The translations under genes were made by a program, and so were the position numbers. The notes beneath the pieces were generated by a model. The model made no database searches, was not told the origin of the DNA, and worked only from the letters and a program-made list of their open reading frames with translations. Below are positions 56,397 to 64,000 of a stretch of 64,000 bases of DNA, piece after piece (within the stretch, counting starts at the first letter, position 1; each line of letters opens with the position of its first letter). The DNA comes from Planococcus donghaensis MPA1U2 (GTDB lineage Bacteria; Bacillota; Bacilli; Bacillales_A; Planococcaceae), in NCBI RefSeq assembly GCF_000189395.1, contig NZ_AEPB01000022.1, forward strand, positions 1-64,000. The letters are read 5' to 3'.

Positions 56397-56632
56397 AAAA
56401 AGCGCATTCGTCCCTGTTATACAAGGACGAAAACGCTCTGTTTCCGCGGTACCACCTAAGTTTGCCATAAAGACACCACTCGATATCCATAACGCGGACA
56501 GACGGCCGTGTTTTCACGGCAGCTCAAAAGCAGGTTCGACAAAGGAGAGGGGGTGCGCATTTCAGCTATAGCAACACTCTCTTTACACCTTCACTTTGTG
56601 TACTGATCTTTATCTTCGCTCACATATGTTAT
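56397..56632 (-). promoter_or_regulatory. T-box leader (proline) upstream of proI
   Basis: On the minus strand the T-box AGGTGGTACCGCGG is at 56444-56457. The terminator AGCGTTTTCGTCC/GGGACGAATGCGCT with T5 is at 56397-56435. Stem I features AGTA and AGAGAG lie upstream. The specifier loop reads GAA-CCT-GC, placing the proline codon CCU at 56532-56534. Uncharged tRNA-Pro should stabilise the antiterminator and allow proI transcription. Confidence 0.9.
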
Positions 56633-56635
56633 TAA

Positions 56636-56665
56636 ATTATAGAGGATAAAGCAGGGCTTTGTCAA
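56636..56665 (-). promoter_or_regulatory. Promoter of the proI T-box transcript
   Basis: Minus strand TTGACA (56660-56665), 18 bp, TATAAT (56636-56641); both hexamers are perfect consensus. Confidence 0.85.
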
Positions 56666-56742
56666 ATAACCTCAAGAAGTGACGGCACGGAATTTTCCAT
56701 GTATGATAGATGAATAGTGATTCATTTTAAGGGGCTGATAGT

Positions 56743-57690
56743 GTGAGTTTACATAAGATTATTATTCCGACACCTTTTGCGGTAGGAGACGTGAATTCGT
56801 ATTTAATAAAAGGAGACATGCTGACGTTAATCGATGCTGGACCTAAAACGCCAGAAGCATGGCTCGCCATTAAAGCTGGATTAAAAGAATTTGGAGCCGA
56901 ACCTGAAGATGTGGAACAAGTGGTGTTAACGCATCATCACCCAGATCACGCAGGGTGGATTGATGGTTTTGAAAATGCCAAACTATACGGTCATCCATAC
57001 AACGATCCGTGGCTGCGCCGTGACCAACAATTCTTTGACTATCACGATGCATTTTACTTGGAGCGGTTAAAAGAAGAAGGAGTTCCAGGCGATTTGCAAT
57101 TTTGGGTTAAGAAAATGAAACGACCGTTAAACTTAATGGGCAATCGTCCACTTGATAAGACAATTAATGAAGGAGATGTATTGCCAGGGCATCCAGATTG
57201 GCAAGTTCTTGAGACATTGGGACATGCCCAAAGCCATCTATCGTTTTGGAACAGCAAAACAGGTGAAATGATTGGAGGGGACCATGTCATCGCAAAAGTA
57301 TCGTCTAATCCGCTTATAGAACCGCCATTAGATCCAACAGCAGGACGGCCAAAATCTTTGCTTCAATACAATGCATCCCTCAGTCGTTTATTAACAATGC
57401 CAGTTGACGTGATTTATAGTGGCCACGGTGAAGAAGTATACAATGCTCATGAATTGATCACCACGCGCTTAGCGAAACAGCATCAACGGGCAATGAAAGC
57501 ACTCGGTTTAATAGGCGAAGAAGAGCGAACTGTTTATGAACTAACAAAAGACTTGTTTGCACACGCTTATGAAAAAGAACTTGGTTTAACTTTATCTGAA
57601 ACAATTGGTCAAATTGATTATTTATTAGAAGACGGGTTACTTGTTGAACGAATGGGTGACGATGGCATTTTCTACTATAGTAAAGCATAA
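56743..57690 (+). CDS. yqjP: MBL-fold metallo-hydrolase (YqjP-like)
   Basis: 315 residues. Metal motif LTHHHPDHAGW at 62-72, further ligands in LGHAQSHLSFW and IGGDHVIAKV. The C-terminal 70 residues look like the winged-helix end common in the YqjP/LACTB2-type subgroup. Substrate unknown; thioesterase or lactonase activity is typical. GTG 56743 has AAGGGGCTGA upstream. It lies beyond the T-box in divergent orientation to proI. Confidence 0.85.
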   Translation: MSLHKIIIPTPFAVGDVNSYLIKGDMLTLIDAGPKTPEAWLAIKAGLKEFGAEPEDVEQVVLTHHHPDHAGWIDGFENAKLYGHPYNDPWLRRDQQFFDYHDAFYLERLKEEGVPGDLQFWVKKMKRPLNLMGNRPLDKTINEGDVLPGHPDWQVLETLGHAQSHLSFWNSKTGEMIGGDHVIAKVSSNPLIEPPLDPTAGRPKSLLQYNASLSRLLTMPVDVIYSGHGEEVYNAHELITTRLAKQHQRAMKALGLIGEEERTVYELTKDLFAHAYEKELGLTLSETIGQIDYLLEDGLLVERMGDDGIFYYSKA

Positions 57691-57703
57691 GTTAAGCTCT
57701 CAA

Positions 57704-57732
57704 TTGCAACTAGACTATGTAACAGGTAAAAT
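57704..57732 (+). promoter_or_regulatory. Promoter of the second lipoprotein gene
   Basis: TTGCAA (57704-57709), 17 bp, TAAAAT (57727-57732). A start site near 57739 excludes translation from GTG 57736 and decides for TTG 57784. Confidence 0.65.
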
Positions 57733-57783
57733 TAAGTGAAGAATGTGTACACCACGACTATACAAGAAAAGGATTGGGTAGCT

Positions 57784-58356
57784 TTGAAAAAATGGGGTTT
57801 ATTTTTAGCAAGTGCATTATTGCTAGCAGCATGTTCAAATGAAGAAACTGAACCAGCGGGACCGGATGAAACAGAAGATCCGGATAAAGCAGAAATGGCA
57901 GTTGAACAAAAAAGCATGACGGAAGAAGGATTTATCACACAAGTTAGTGGGGAAAGTGTTCTCGTTAACAATATTTATTTTAGCATTCCAGAAGATGTTA
58001 AAGTTCAACTAAGCGATGGCGCTGAAACAACTGAAGGTGTGATTCGAGATATTCGTACCGGTATGAAAGTCAGCATGGATTATAATGGACCATTAGCTGA
58101 ATCGTTTCCTATGCAAGGAGAAGCTGAAACGATTACCATTCTAATAGATGAAGAATCTGTTAAACAAGCAGATGCGCTTGAAGCATTTATAAACGAAGAA
58201 CAATTGTCACGTTTGATTATGATGGGACAACCAATAGTTCGCGATAACGAAATCGGCTTTTTATTCAGCAATATGGAAACGGGCGAAATGTCCGAAGTTC
58301 GGATCGATCTTGATACACATGAGTACACCATTGGTGGAGAACCAAGTGAAAAATAA
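57784..58356 (+). CDS. Putative lipoprotein of unknown function
   Basis: 190 residues. Signal peptide MKKWGLFLASALLLAACSNE with lipobox LAAC, predicted lipidated Cys17. An acidic Glu/Asp/Pro linker follows (about 20-45), then a beta-rich domain (ITQVSGESVLVNNIYFSIPE) resembling the small domains of DUF3221-type lipoproteins. A C-terminal GEMSEVRIDLDTHEYTIGGE is present. I cannot name a function. The in-frame GTG 57736 is rejected because it lies before the predicted transcription start. Confidence 0.72.
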   Translation: MKKWGLFLASALLLAACSNEETEPAGPDETEDPDKAEMAVEQKSMTEEGFITQVSGESVLVNNIYFSIPEDVKVQLSDGAETTEGVIRDIRTGMKVSMDYNGPLAESFPMQGEAETITILIDEESVKQADALEAFINEEQLSRLIMMGQPIVRDNEIGFLFSNMETGEMSEVRIDLDTHEYTIGGEPSEK

Positions 58357-58359
58357 CGA

Positions 58360-58387
58360 GAAGCAGCCGCGGCTGCTTTTTTTTTAT
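58360..58387 (+). terminator. Terminator after the lipoprotein gene
   Basis: AAGCAGCC/GGCTGCTT palindrome (58361-58378) followed by T9. Confidence 0.85.
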
Positions 58388-58408
58388 AAAAATTTATAGT
58401 CGTTTCTC

Positions 58409-58437
58409 TTGCGCTTGTTAAATATCCATGATATTAT
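58409..58437 (+). promoter_or_regulatory. Promoter of argGH
   Basis: TTGCGC (58409-58414), 17 bp, TATTAT (58432-58437). Confidence 0.55.
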
Positions 58438-58456
58438 GTGTATATTAAATTAAAAC

Positions 58457-58474
58457 ATTGCATAAAAATACATT
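58457..58474 (+). promoter_or_regulatory. Candidate ARG box (AhrC operator) of argGH
   Basis: TGCATAAAAATACA (58459-58472) matches 12 of 14 positions of the Bacillus pattern TGAATAAAAATTCA. It lies just downstream of the promoter and before the argG ribosome binding site, where AhrC would repress. Confidence 0.6.
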
Positions 58475-58487
58475 GGAGGTTTTCATA

Positions 58488-59720
58488 TTGACTAAAAAGA
58501 TTGTACTCGCATACTCAGGTGGATTAGATACATCGGTGGCCATCCCGTGGCTAAAAGGAGAAGGCTACGACGTTGTTGCAGTTTGCCTGGATATCGGGGA
58601 AGGAAAAGATTTAGATTTTATAAAACAAAAAGCGCTTCAAGTTGGGGCGGTTGAAAGTTACATGATTGATGCAAGAGATGAATTCGCGGATGAATATGCA
58701 TTAATTTCAATGCAAGCTCATACATTATATGAAGGTAAGTATCCGTTAGTGTCTGCATTGTCTCGTCCGTTAATTTCAAAAAAATTGGTTGAAATTGCAG
58801 AAGCTACTGGATCAAGCGCTGTTGCACATGGTTGCACAGGAAAAGGCAACGACCAAGTACGTTTCGAAGTTTCGATCAAGTCGTTAAACCCTAACCTTGA
58901 AGTTGTAGCACCAGTTAGACAATGGGGATGGTCGCGTGACGAAGAAATCGCTTATGCAAAAATGCATAATATTCCAATCCCAGTAAACTTAGATAGCCCG
59001 TTTTCAATTGACCAAAATCTATGGGGTCGTGCCAACGAATGTGGCGTATTGGAAAACCCGTGGACAACGCCACCTGAAGAAGCATATGACATTACAAATT
59101 CTCTTGAAACAACACCAGATACAGCGGATATCGTTGAAATCGAATTTGTTAACGGTGTACCAACTCAATTAAATGGCATTTCGTACTCATTCTCTAAATT
59201 AATTTTAGAACTCAACGAAATCGCTGGAAAACATGGTGTCGGAAGAATTGACCATATTGAAAATCGTTTAGTAGGGATTAAATCTCGTGAAGTTTACGAA
59301 GCTCCTGCAGCAATGACATTAATTGCAGCGCATAAAGAGCTTGAAGACATTACATTGGTGAAAGAAATGGCTCATTTCAAACCAGTTATCGAGAAAAAAT
59401 TAACTGAATTAATTTATGAAGGTTTATGGTTCTCTCCATTACGTGTTGCACTTGAAGCATTCTTAAAAGAAACACAAGTGTATGTTAACGGTACAGTGCG
59501 TGTGAAATTGTTTAAAGGACATGCCATTATCGAAGGACGTAAGTCTGCAAACTCACTTTACAGTGAGCAACTAGCTACGTATTCGACAGATGATACATTC
59601 AACCATGCATCTGCAGTTGGCTTTATCGAGCTATGGGGCCTTCCAACAGTTGTGAACTCGGTGGTAAACAAAAAAGAAGTAGCAGTTCCTGAAGAGTTGA
59701 AAGAGAAGGTGAAAGCATGA
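58488..59720 (+). CDS. argG: Argininosuccinate synthase
   Basis: Joins citrulline and aspartate with ATP. 410 residues. PP-loop AYSGGLDTS at 8-16, [13 protein letters not shown] near 117-129 and [20 protein letters not shown] block ([20 protein letters not shown]). TTG 58488 has GGAGG eight bases upstream; the ATG-like frame at 58458 overlaps the ARG box and is rejected. ATGA overlap with argH. Confidence 0.96.
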   Translation: MTKKIVLAYSGGLDTSVAIPWLKGEGYDVVAVCLDIGEGKDLDFIKQKALQVGAVESYMIDARDEFADEYALISMQAHTLYEGKYPLVSALSRPLISKKLVEIAEATGSSAVAHGCTGKGNDQVRFEVSIKSLNPNLEVVAPVRQWGWSRDEEIAYAKMHNIPIPVNLDSPFSIDQNLWGRANECGVLENPWTTPPEEAYDITNSLETTPDTADIVEIEFVNGVPTQLNGISYSFSKLILELNEIAGKHGVGRIDHIENRLVGIKSREVYEAPAAMTLIAAHKELEDITLVKEMAHFKPVIEKKLTELIYEGLWFSPLRVALEAFLKETQVYVNGTVRVKLFKGHAIIEGRKSANSLYSEQLATYSTDDTFNHASAVGFIELWGLPTVVNSVVNKKEVAVPEELKEKVKA

Positions 59721-61090
59721 CCAAACTGTGGGGCGGCCGTTTTCAAAAATCGGCCGAACAGTGGGTCGATGAATTTGGGGCTTCCATTTCTTATGATCAA
59801 AAGTTAGTAATGGAGGATCTGGAAGGCAGCACAGCGCATGTTAAAATGCTGGCTGCTTGCCAGATTCTTTCTAACGAGGATGCGAATCTAATTTTATCGG
59901 GTCTTGAAACGCTTAAACAAAAAGCGCAAGACGGAGAATTGGAATATAGCGTATCAAATGAAGACATCCACTTAAACTTAGAAAAACATTTAATCGATGA
60001 AATTGGTCCTGTTGGCGGCAAATTGCACACAGCAAGAAGCCGGAATGACCAAGTAGCGACAGATATGCATTTGTATTTAAAAAATCGTGTTGGTGAAATT
60101 ATTGAGGCTGTAACGGCTTTTCAAGATGCAATTGTTACCCAAGCAGAAGCGCATGTGGAAACGATTGTACCAGGTTATACACATCTTCAACGTGCACAGC
60201 CGATTTCATTTGGCCATCACTTGATGACTTATTTTTGGATGTTGCAGCGTGATAAAGAACGTTTAACAGAATCATTAAAACGCATCGATATTTCACCGCT
60301 TGGAGCGGGTGCGATGTCGGGAACTACTTTCCCGATTGACCGTGAAATGTCGGCAGAACTTCTCGGTTTTTCAAACGTTTACCAAAACAGTTTGGATGCT
60401 GTAAGCGATCGTGATTTTATCCTTGAATTTTTGAGCAATTCATCGATGTTGATGATGCACATGTCTCGTTTTGCCGAAGAAATTATTCTTTGGTCAAGTG
60501 AGGAGTTCCGTTTTATCGAGTTAGACGATACTTTCTCAACGGGCTCAAGTATCATGCCGCAGAAGAAAAACCCCGATATGGCAGAATTGATTCGTGGGAA
60601 AACGGGTCGCGTGTATGGCAATCTATTTGGCTTATTGACAACGTTAAAAGGTCTTCCTCTCGCATATAATAAAGACATGCAAGAAGATAAAGAAGGTATG
60701 TTTGATACGGTTCACACGTTGATGGGCTCTTTGCCAATTTTTGAAGGCATGATTCGTACCATGACCGTTCGTACGGATTCCATGGAAAAAGCCGTTCATT
60801 CAGATTTCTCAAACGCTACAGAATTAGCGGATTATTTAGCCGCAAAAGGAATGCCGTTCCGTGAAGCACATGATGTGACAGGGAAACTCGTGTTCACATG
60901 CATTCAACGCGGTTATTTCTTGAAAGACTTGCCGCTTGCTGATCTACAGCAAGCAAGTTCACTGATCGATGAAGATATCTACAACACCTTAATGCCGAAA
61001 ACAGCAGTAGAGCGCAGAAACTCACTCGGTGGCACAGGTTTTGAACAAGTACATCATCAATTGGGACTTGCCAAGCAACTTATCGGGTAA
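59717..61090 (+). CDS. argH: Argininosuccinate lyase
   Basis: Splits argininosuccinate to arginine and fumarate. 457 residues. Fumarase/aspartase superfamily: [20 protein letters not shown] near 103-122, [17 protein letters not shown] with the catalytic His near 155, and the signature [20 protein letters not shown] near 276-295. It starts at the ATGA overlap with argG and ends before a strong terminator. Confidence 0.96.
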   Translation: MTKLWGGRFQKSAEQWVDEFGASISYDQKLVMEDLEGSTAHVKMLAACQILSNEDANLILSGLETLKQKAQDGELEYSVSNEDIHLNLEKHLIDEIGPVGGKLHTARSRNDQVATDMHLYLKNRVGEIIEAVTAFQDAIVTQAEAHVETIVPGYTHLQRAQPISFGHHLMTYFWMLQRDKERLTESLKRIDISPLGAGAMSGTTFPIDREMSAELLGFSNVYQNSLDAVSDRDFILEFLSNSSMLMMHMSRFAEEIILWSSEEFRFIELDDTFSTGSSIMPQKKNPDMAELIRGKTGRVYGNLFGLLTTLKGLPLAYNKDMQEDKEGMFDTVHTLMGSLPIFEGMIRTMTVRTDSMEKAVHSDFSNATELADYLAAKGMPFREAHDVTGKLVFTCIQRGYFLKDLPLADLQQASSLIDEDIYNTLMPKTAVERRNSLGGTGFEQVHHQLGLAKQLIG

Positions 61091-61138
61091 TAAGTCCATT
61101 CCCTATAAAGTCGTTAGCGCTTGGTACCCGCTGGCGAT

Positions 61139-61184
61139 CAAAAAAGCCGATTTTCCTCTTCCCCGATGGAAAATCGGCTTTTTT
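61139..61184 (+). terminator. Terminator of argGH
   Basis: AAAAAGCCGATTTTCC (61141-61156) pairs with GGAAAATCGGCTTTTT (61168-61183), all 16 positions. Confidence 0.92.
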
Positions 61185-61373
61185 CTGTGTTTTTTTCGAA
61201 TTCTGGAGATGACCTAACGAATAACATACGGAATCAGTCAAAAGTCTAATTTATTTCATAAATCGAAGCATTGTCTTTCCGAAAGCTAACAATATTTGCT
61301 AAAATTAAAAAGGTTAAAAATATACGTACAGTAAAGAGAGAAAAAATAAGAATTAGCAAGGGGAAAGATAACG

Positions 61374-63128
61374 ATGCGTGTATTTTTAGAATTAGGTTGG
61401 TTTTTTAAAGAACGAAAAAAACACTATATTTTAGGGGTTATGCTATTAATGGTCGTAGCTTTTCTAGGTGTTTTGCCGCCGCGAATCATCGGATTTGTTG
61501 TTGACCGCATTAGCCAAGGAACATTGACACCTGAATATTTGCTTCAATGGTTAAGTATTTTGGCGGCCTCAGCTTTTGCAATGTATGTCCTACGATACAC
61601 ATGGAGGTTGCAAATATTTGGGTCTTCGATTTTGTTAGCTAGAAATCTACGTCAGCAACTATTTCGGCATTTCACGCAAATGTCTCCAGCTTTTTATCAA
61701 AAGCGTCGTGTAGGTGATTTGATGGCACATGCGACAAATGATTTGCAAGCCGTTCAGCAAACAGCCGGTGCTGGCGTTTTAACACTCGTCGATTCGATTG
61801 CGACAGGCGGATTTGTAATTGCAGCAATGGCCTTTACAATTGATTGGAAATTAACATTAATCGTCTTGTTGCCAATGCCGCTGATGGCTTATATGACCAA
61901 TTATTATGGCAAATTAATGCACGAGCGTTTTCACGGAGCACAACAAGCGTTCTCAGGACTCAATGATAAAACGCAAGAAAGCATTTCAGGGATGAAAGTC
62001 ATCAAAACTTTTGGTCAAGAGCAACAAGATATTGATGATTTTAAAAACTTATCAGAGCGGGTCGTACATGAAAACATTCGCGTTGCACGTGTCGATTCAT
62101 TATTTGATCCTACCATCTCTGCTATTATCGGTGTTTGTTATTTTCTAACGATTGGCTTTGGTTCATATTTTGTGACGCAAGGCGATATGACAATTGGAGA
62201 TTTGGTGGCATTTACAGCTTATCTTGGATTACTGGTGTGGCCGATGTTAGCGTTTGGCTGGTTATTTAATATTGTAGAGCGTGGCCGTGCTTCCTATGAT
62301 CGCATCCGGCAGTTGCTTGCAGAACCAATTGACATTGATGATCGAGAAGATGCAATTGATGAAGACCCTTCGGGAGATGTCGTTTTTTCGTTAGAACAGT
62401 TTCAATTTACTGGTGATGACCGAGCGGCATTACGAAATATCCACTTTACAGTGAAAAGAGGCGAAACACTTGGAATTGTCGGCAAAACCGGGTCAGGAAA
62501 GTCCGCAATTTTAAGGTTGTTATTGCGTGAATTTGATGACTATAAAGGCTCTATTTTATTCGGTAAGTACTCAATAGATGCCTATAAAAAGCAACGTTTG
62601 AGAAGAGCTATTGGTTATGTTCCACAAGACCATTTCTTGTTTTCGACGAGCATTGCAGGAAACATTGCCTTTGCGCGACCAACTGCTACGATCGAAGAAG
62701 TCGAAAGTGCTGCTAAGTTAGCACACATACACGAAGATATTCAAAACTTTGCAGAAGGATATGGCACAGTAGTTGGCGAACGTGGCGTATCGTTATCTGG
62801 AGGGCAAAAACAACGGATTTCAATTGCCCGTGCACTCATGACAGAACCCGAATTATTGATTTTGGATGATTCTTTATCAGCAGTAGATGCCAAAACAGAA
62901 GAATCCATTTTAAAATCATTAAAAGCAACACGAGCGGATAAAACGACCATTATAACCTCCCACCGTTTGAGTGCCATACAACATGCACATCAAATAGTAG
63001 TAATGGAAAAAGGGACCGTTAAAGAGATTGGTTCGCATGATGAACTGATGGCGAAAAAAGGGGCTTACTATGAAATGTATGAGCTGCAACAATTAGAAGC
63101 GCTCGTCGAACAAGGAGGCGAGTCATAA
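61374..63128 (+). CDS. yheI: ABC multidrug-type exporter half-transporter (YheI-like)
   Basis: 584 residues. The N-terminal ABC transmembrane domain has six helices (residues 18-300), then the nucleotide-binding domain with Walker A GIVGKTGSGKSAIL near 366-379, Q-loop YVPQDHFLFS, signature LSGGQKQR, Walker B LLILDDSLSAVD and H-loop TSHRLSAI. Asp rather than Glu after Walker B (LDDS) marks a degenerate site, typical of one half of a heterodimeric exporter. TAATG overlap with the next gene. AAGGGGAAAG precedes ATG 61374. Confidence 0.92.
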   Translation: MRVFLELGWFFKERKKHYILGVMLLMVVAFLGVLPPRIIGFVVDRISQGTLTPEYLLQWLSILAASAFAMYVLRYTWRLQIFGSSILLARNLRQQLFRHFTQMSPAFYQKRRVGDLMAHATNDLQAVQQTAGAGVLTLVDSIATGGFVIAAMAFTIDWKLTLIVLLPMPLMAYMTNYYGKLMHERFHGAQQAFSGLNDKTQESISGMKVIKTFGQEQQDIDDFKNLSERVVHENIRVARVDSLFDPTISAIIGVCYFLTIGFGSYFVTQGDMTIGDLVAFTAYLGLLVWPMLAFGWLFNIVERGRASYDRIRQLLAEPIDIDDREDAIDEDPSGDVVFSLEQFQFTGDDRAALRNIHFTVKRGETLGIVGKTGSGKSAILRLLLREFDDYKGSILFGKYSIDAYKKQRLRRAIGYVPQDHFLFSTSIAGNIAFARPTATIEEVESAAKLAHIHEDIQNFAEGYGTVVGERGVSLSGGQKQRISIARALMTEPELLILDDSLSAVDAKTEESILKSLKATRADKTTIITSHRLSAIQHAHQIVVMEKGTVKEIGSHDELMAKKGAYYEMYELQQLEALVEQGGES

Positions 63129-64000
63129 TGCTAGTTAAAGAAACTGAGAAAAAACACGAACTCACTGGACGAGATCAATGGATTATTTTTAAACGCTTGC
63201 TACAGTATTTGTTGCCTCATAAAAAAATGCTATTACTGGCAATGGGTCTATTGCTGCTTACAGTACTAGGTGATGTGCTTGGACCTTATTTGATCAAAGT
63301 ATTTATCGATAATTATTTAACAGAAGGAAACTTTCCAAGAGGACCAGTAGTCGGTTTGGCATTAGGTTATTTGTTTATTCAAACATCCAACGTCATCATT
63401 AGTTATTTTCAACTGTTAAAATTTCAAGAAGCCGCGTTAAAAATTATCCAGCAGCTGCGGATTGATGTTTTTGCCAAAGTTCACGGACTTGGCATGCGTT
63501 ATTTCGATAAAACACCGGCTGGGGGCATCGTATCGCGCGTAACCAATGATACCGAAGCGATCAAAGAAATGTTCGTGACGGTGCTAATTGGTTTTATCCA
63601 AAGTGCCTTTCTAATCGTTGGTGTATATATTGCGATGTTTTTACTAAATGTCCGTTTAGCTCTTCTTACATTAATCTTACTGCCAATACTCGCTTGGATT
63701 ATTTATTTATACCGAAAATACAGCTCGGTATTTTACCAAGATTTGCGTGAGCGCTTGGGGCAATTAAATGCCAAATTATCCGAGTCTATACAAGGCATGG
63801 GAATGATTCAAGCGTTTGGTCAAGAAACTCGGTTGAAAGATGAATTTAATGAGATAAATGATGGGCATTGGCAAGCAGCTAAACGCAATATAAAAGTAGA
63901 TGCATTATTACTCCGTCCGGCCGTTAACTTGGTTTATACAATGGCCATTATTTTATTGCTCAGCTATTTTGGCGTCTCATCATTTTCCAATACTATCGAA
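63128..64000 (+). CDS. yheH: ABC exporter half-transporter, partial at window edge (YheH-like)
   Basis: Starts at ATG 63128 in the TAATG overlap and stays open for 291 codons to the end of the window. Visible: a charged N-terminus, then membrane helices (MLLLAMGLLLLTVLGDVLG, VVGLALGYLFIQTSNVIISY, VTVLIGFIQSAFLIVGVYIA and others) and the coupling-helix blocks YFDKTPAGGIVSRVTNDTEA and ESIQGMGMIQAFGQE. The ATPase domain lies outside. It should form the second half of the heterodimer. Confidence 0.9.
   Translation, partial: MLVKETEKKHELTGRDQWIIFKRLLQYLLPHKKMLLLAMGLLLLTVLGDVLGPYLIKVFIDNYLTEGNFPRGPVVGLALGYLFIQTSNVIISYFQLLKFQEAALKIIQQLRIDVFAKVHGLGMRYFDKTPAGGIVSRVTNDTEAIKEMFVTVLIGFIQSAFLIVGVYIAMFLLNVRLALLTLILLPILAWIIYLYRKYSSVFYQDLRERLGQLNAKLSESIQGMGMIQAFGQETRLKDEFNEINDGHWQAAKRNIKVDALLLRPAVNLVYTMAIILLLSYFGVSSFSNTIE

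Overview
The window is a low-to-moderate GC Firmicutes chromosome segment whose gene order follows the Bacillus subtilis yqg-yqj region: comG, aroK, gcv, lipM, aroQ-efp-accBC, nusB-folD-xse-ispA-dxs-tlyA-ahrC-recN-spo0A, bkd, yqjA-yqjP. AGGAGG-type ribosome binding sites, frequent TTG/GTG starts, a glycine riboswitch, a T-box leader and ARG-box-like operators fit this. spo0A is present, but spoIIIA (expected between efp and accB) and spoIVB (expected between recN and spo0A) are both absent. A B12-dependent ribonucleotide reductase and methylmalonyl-CoA mutase are present. Together this suggests an asporogenous member of the Planococcaceae (Planococcus/Planomicrobium-like). The placement is inference from synteny, not from a marker gene.

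Region by region. 1-4.3 kb: a DUF2626 membrane protein, then the late-competence pseudopilus operon comGA-GG behind a ComK-like box. 4.3-10.6 kb: aroK; a tandem glycine riboswitch controlling gcvT-gcvPA-gcvPB; a rhodanese-like membrane protein and the octanoyltransferase lipM, whose product lipoylates GcvH and the bkd E2. 10.7-13.4 kb: B12-dependent nrdJ behind two NrdR boxes spaced 31 bp. 13.5-28 kb: housekeeping genes (aroQ, M24 peptidase, efp, accBC, asp23-like, nusB, folD, xseAB, ispA, dxs, tlyA, ahrC, recN, spo0A). 28-30 kb: a sparse stretch with a 43-codon orphan ORF, a glycerophosphodiesterase, a 21-bp tandem repeat and DUF2627. 30-40.6 kb: bkdR and the branched-chain 2-oxo-acid operon ptb-bcd-buk-lpdV-bkdAA-bkdAB-bkdB. 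lpdV carries a one-base frameshift in an A7 run, and two 121-bp repeats precede bkdB. 40.7-50.6 kb: mutA-mutB-meaB, brxB, yqjA, a Prli42-type miniprotein, mce, pccB and an M20 peptidase. With bkd these take Val/Ile carbon to propionyl-CoA, methylmalonyl-CoA and succinyl-CoA. 50.7-61.1 kb: a lipoprotein, a DUF5412-like protein, dinB, rnz, a candidate type I toxin-antitoxin locus, namA, T-box-controlled proI, an MBL-fold hydrolase, a second lipoprotein and argGH. 61.4-64 kb: a heterodimeric ABC exporter, cut by the window edge.

Two observations stand out. First, between rnz and namA lies a 35-residue hydrophobic, holin-like toxin ORF. Its promoter is overlapped by a near-perfect LexA/DinR box, its Shine-Dalgarno sequence can be sequestered in a hairpin, and a convergent promoter would make an antisense RNA over its 3' end. 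This looks like an SOS-controlled type I toxin-antitoxin system. Second, BkdR keeps a complete AAA+ ATPase core but has GTIPGS in place of the sigma-54-contacting GAFTGA loop. No -24/-12 promoter is visible upstream of ptb. Palindromes TGCAA-N4-TTGCA occur once before bkdR and twice, 20 bp apart, before ptb. This points to a TyrR-like, sigma-54-independent version of the regulator.
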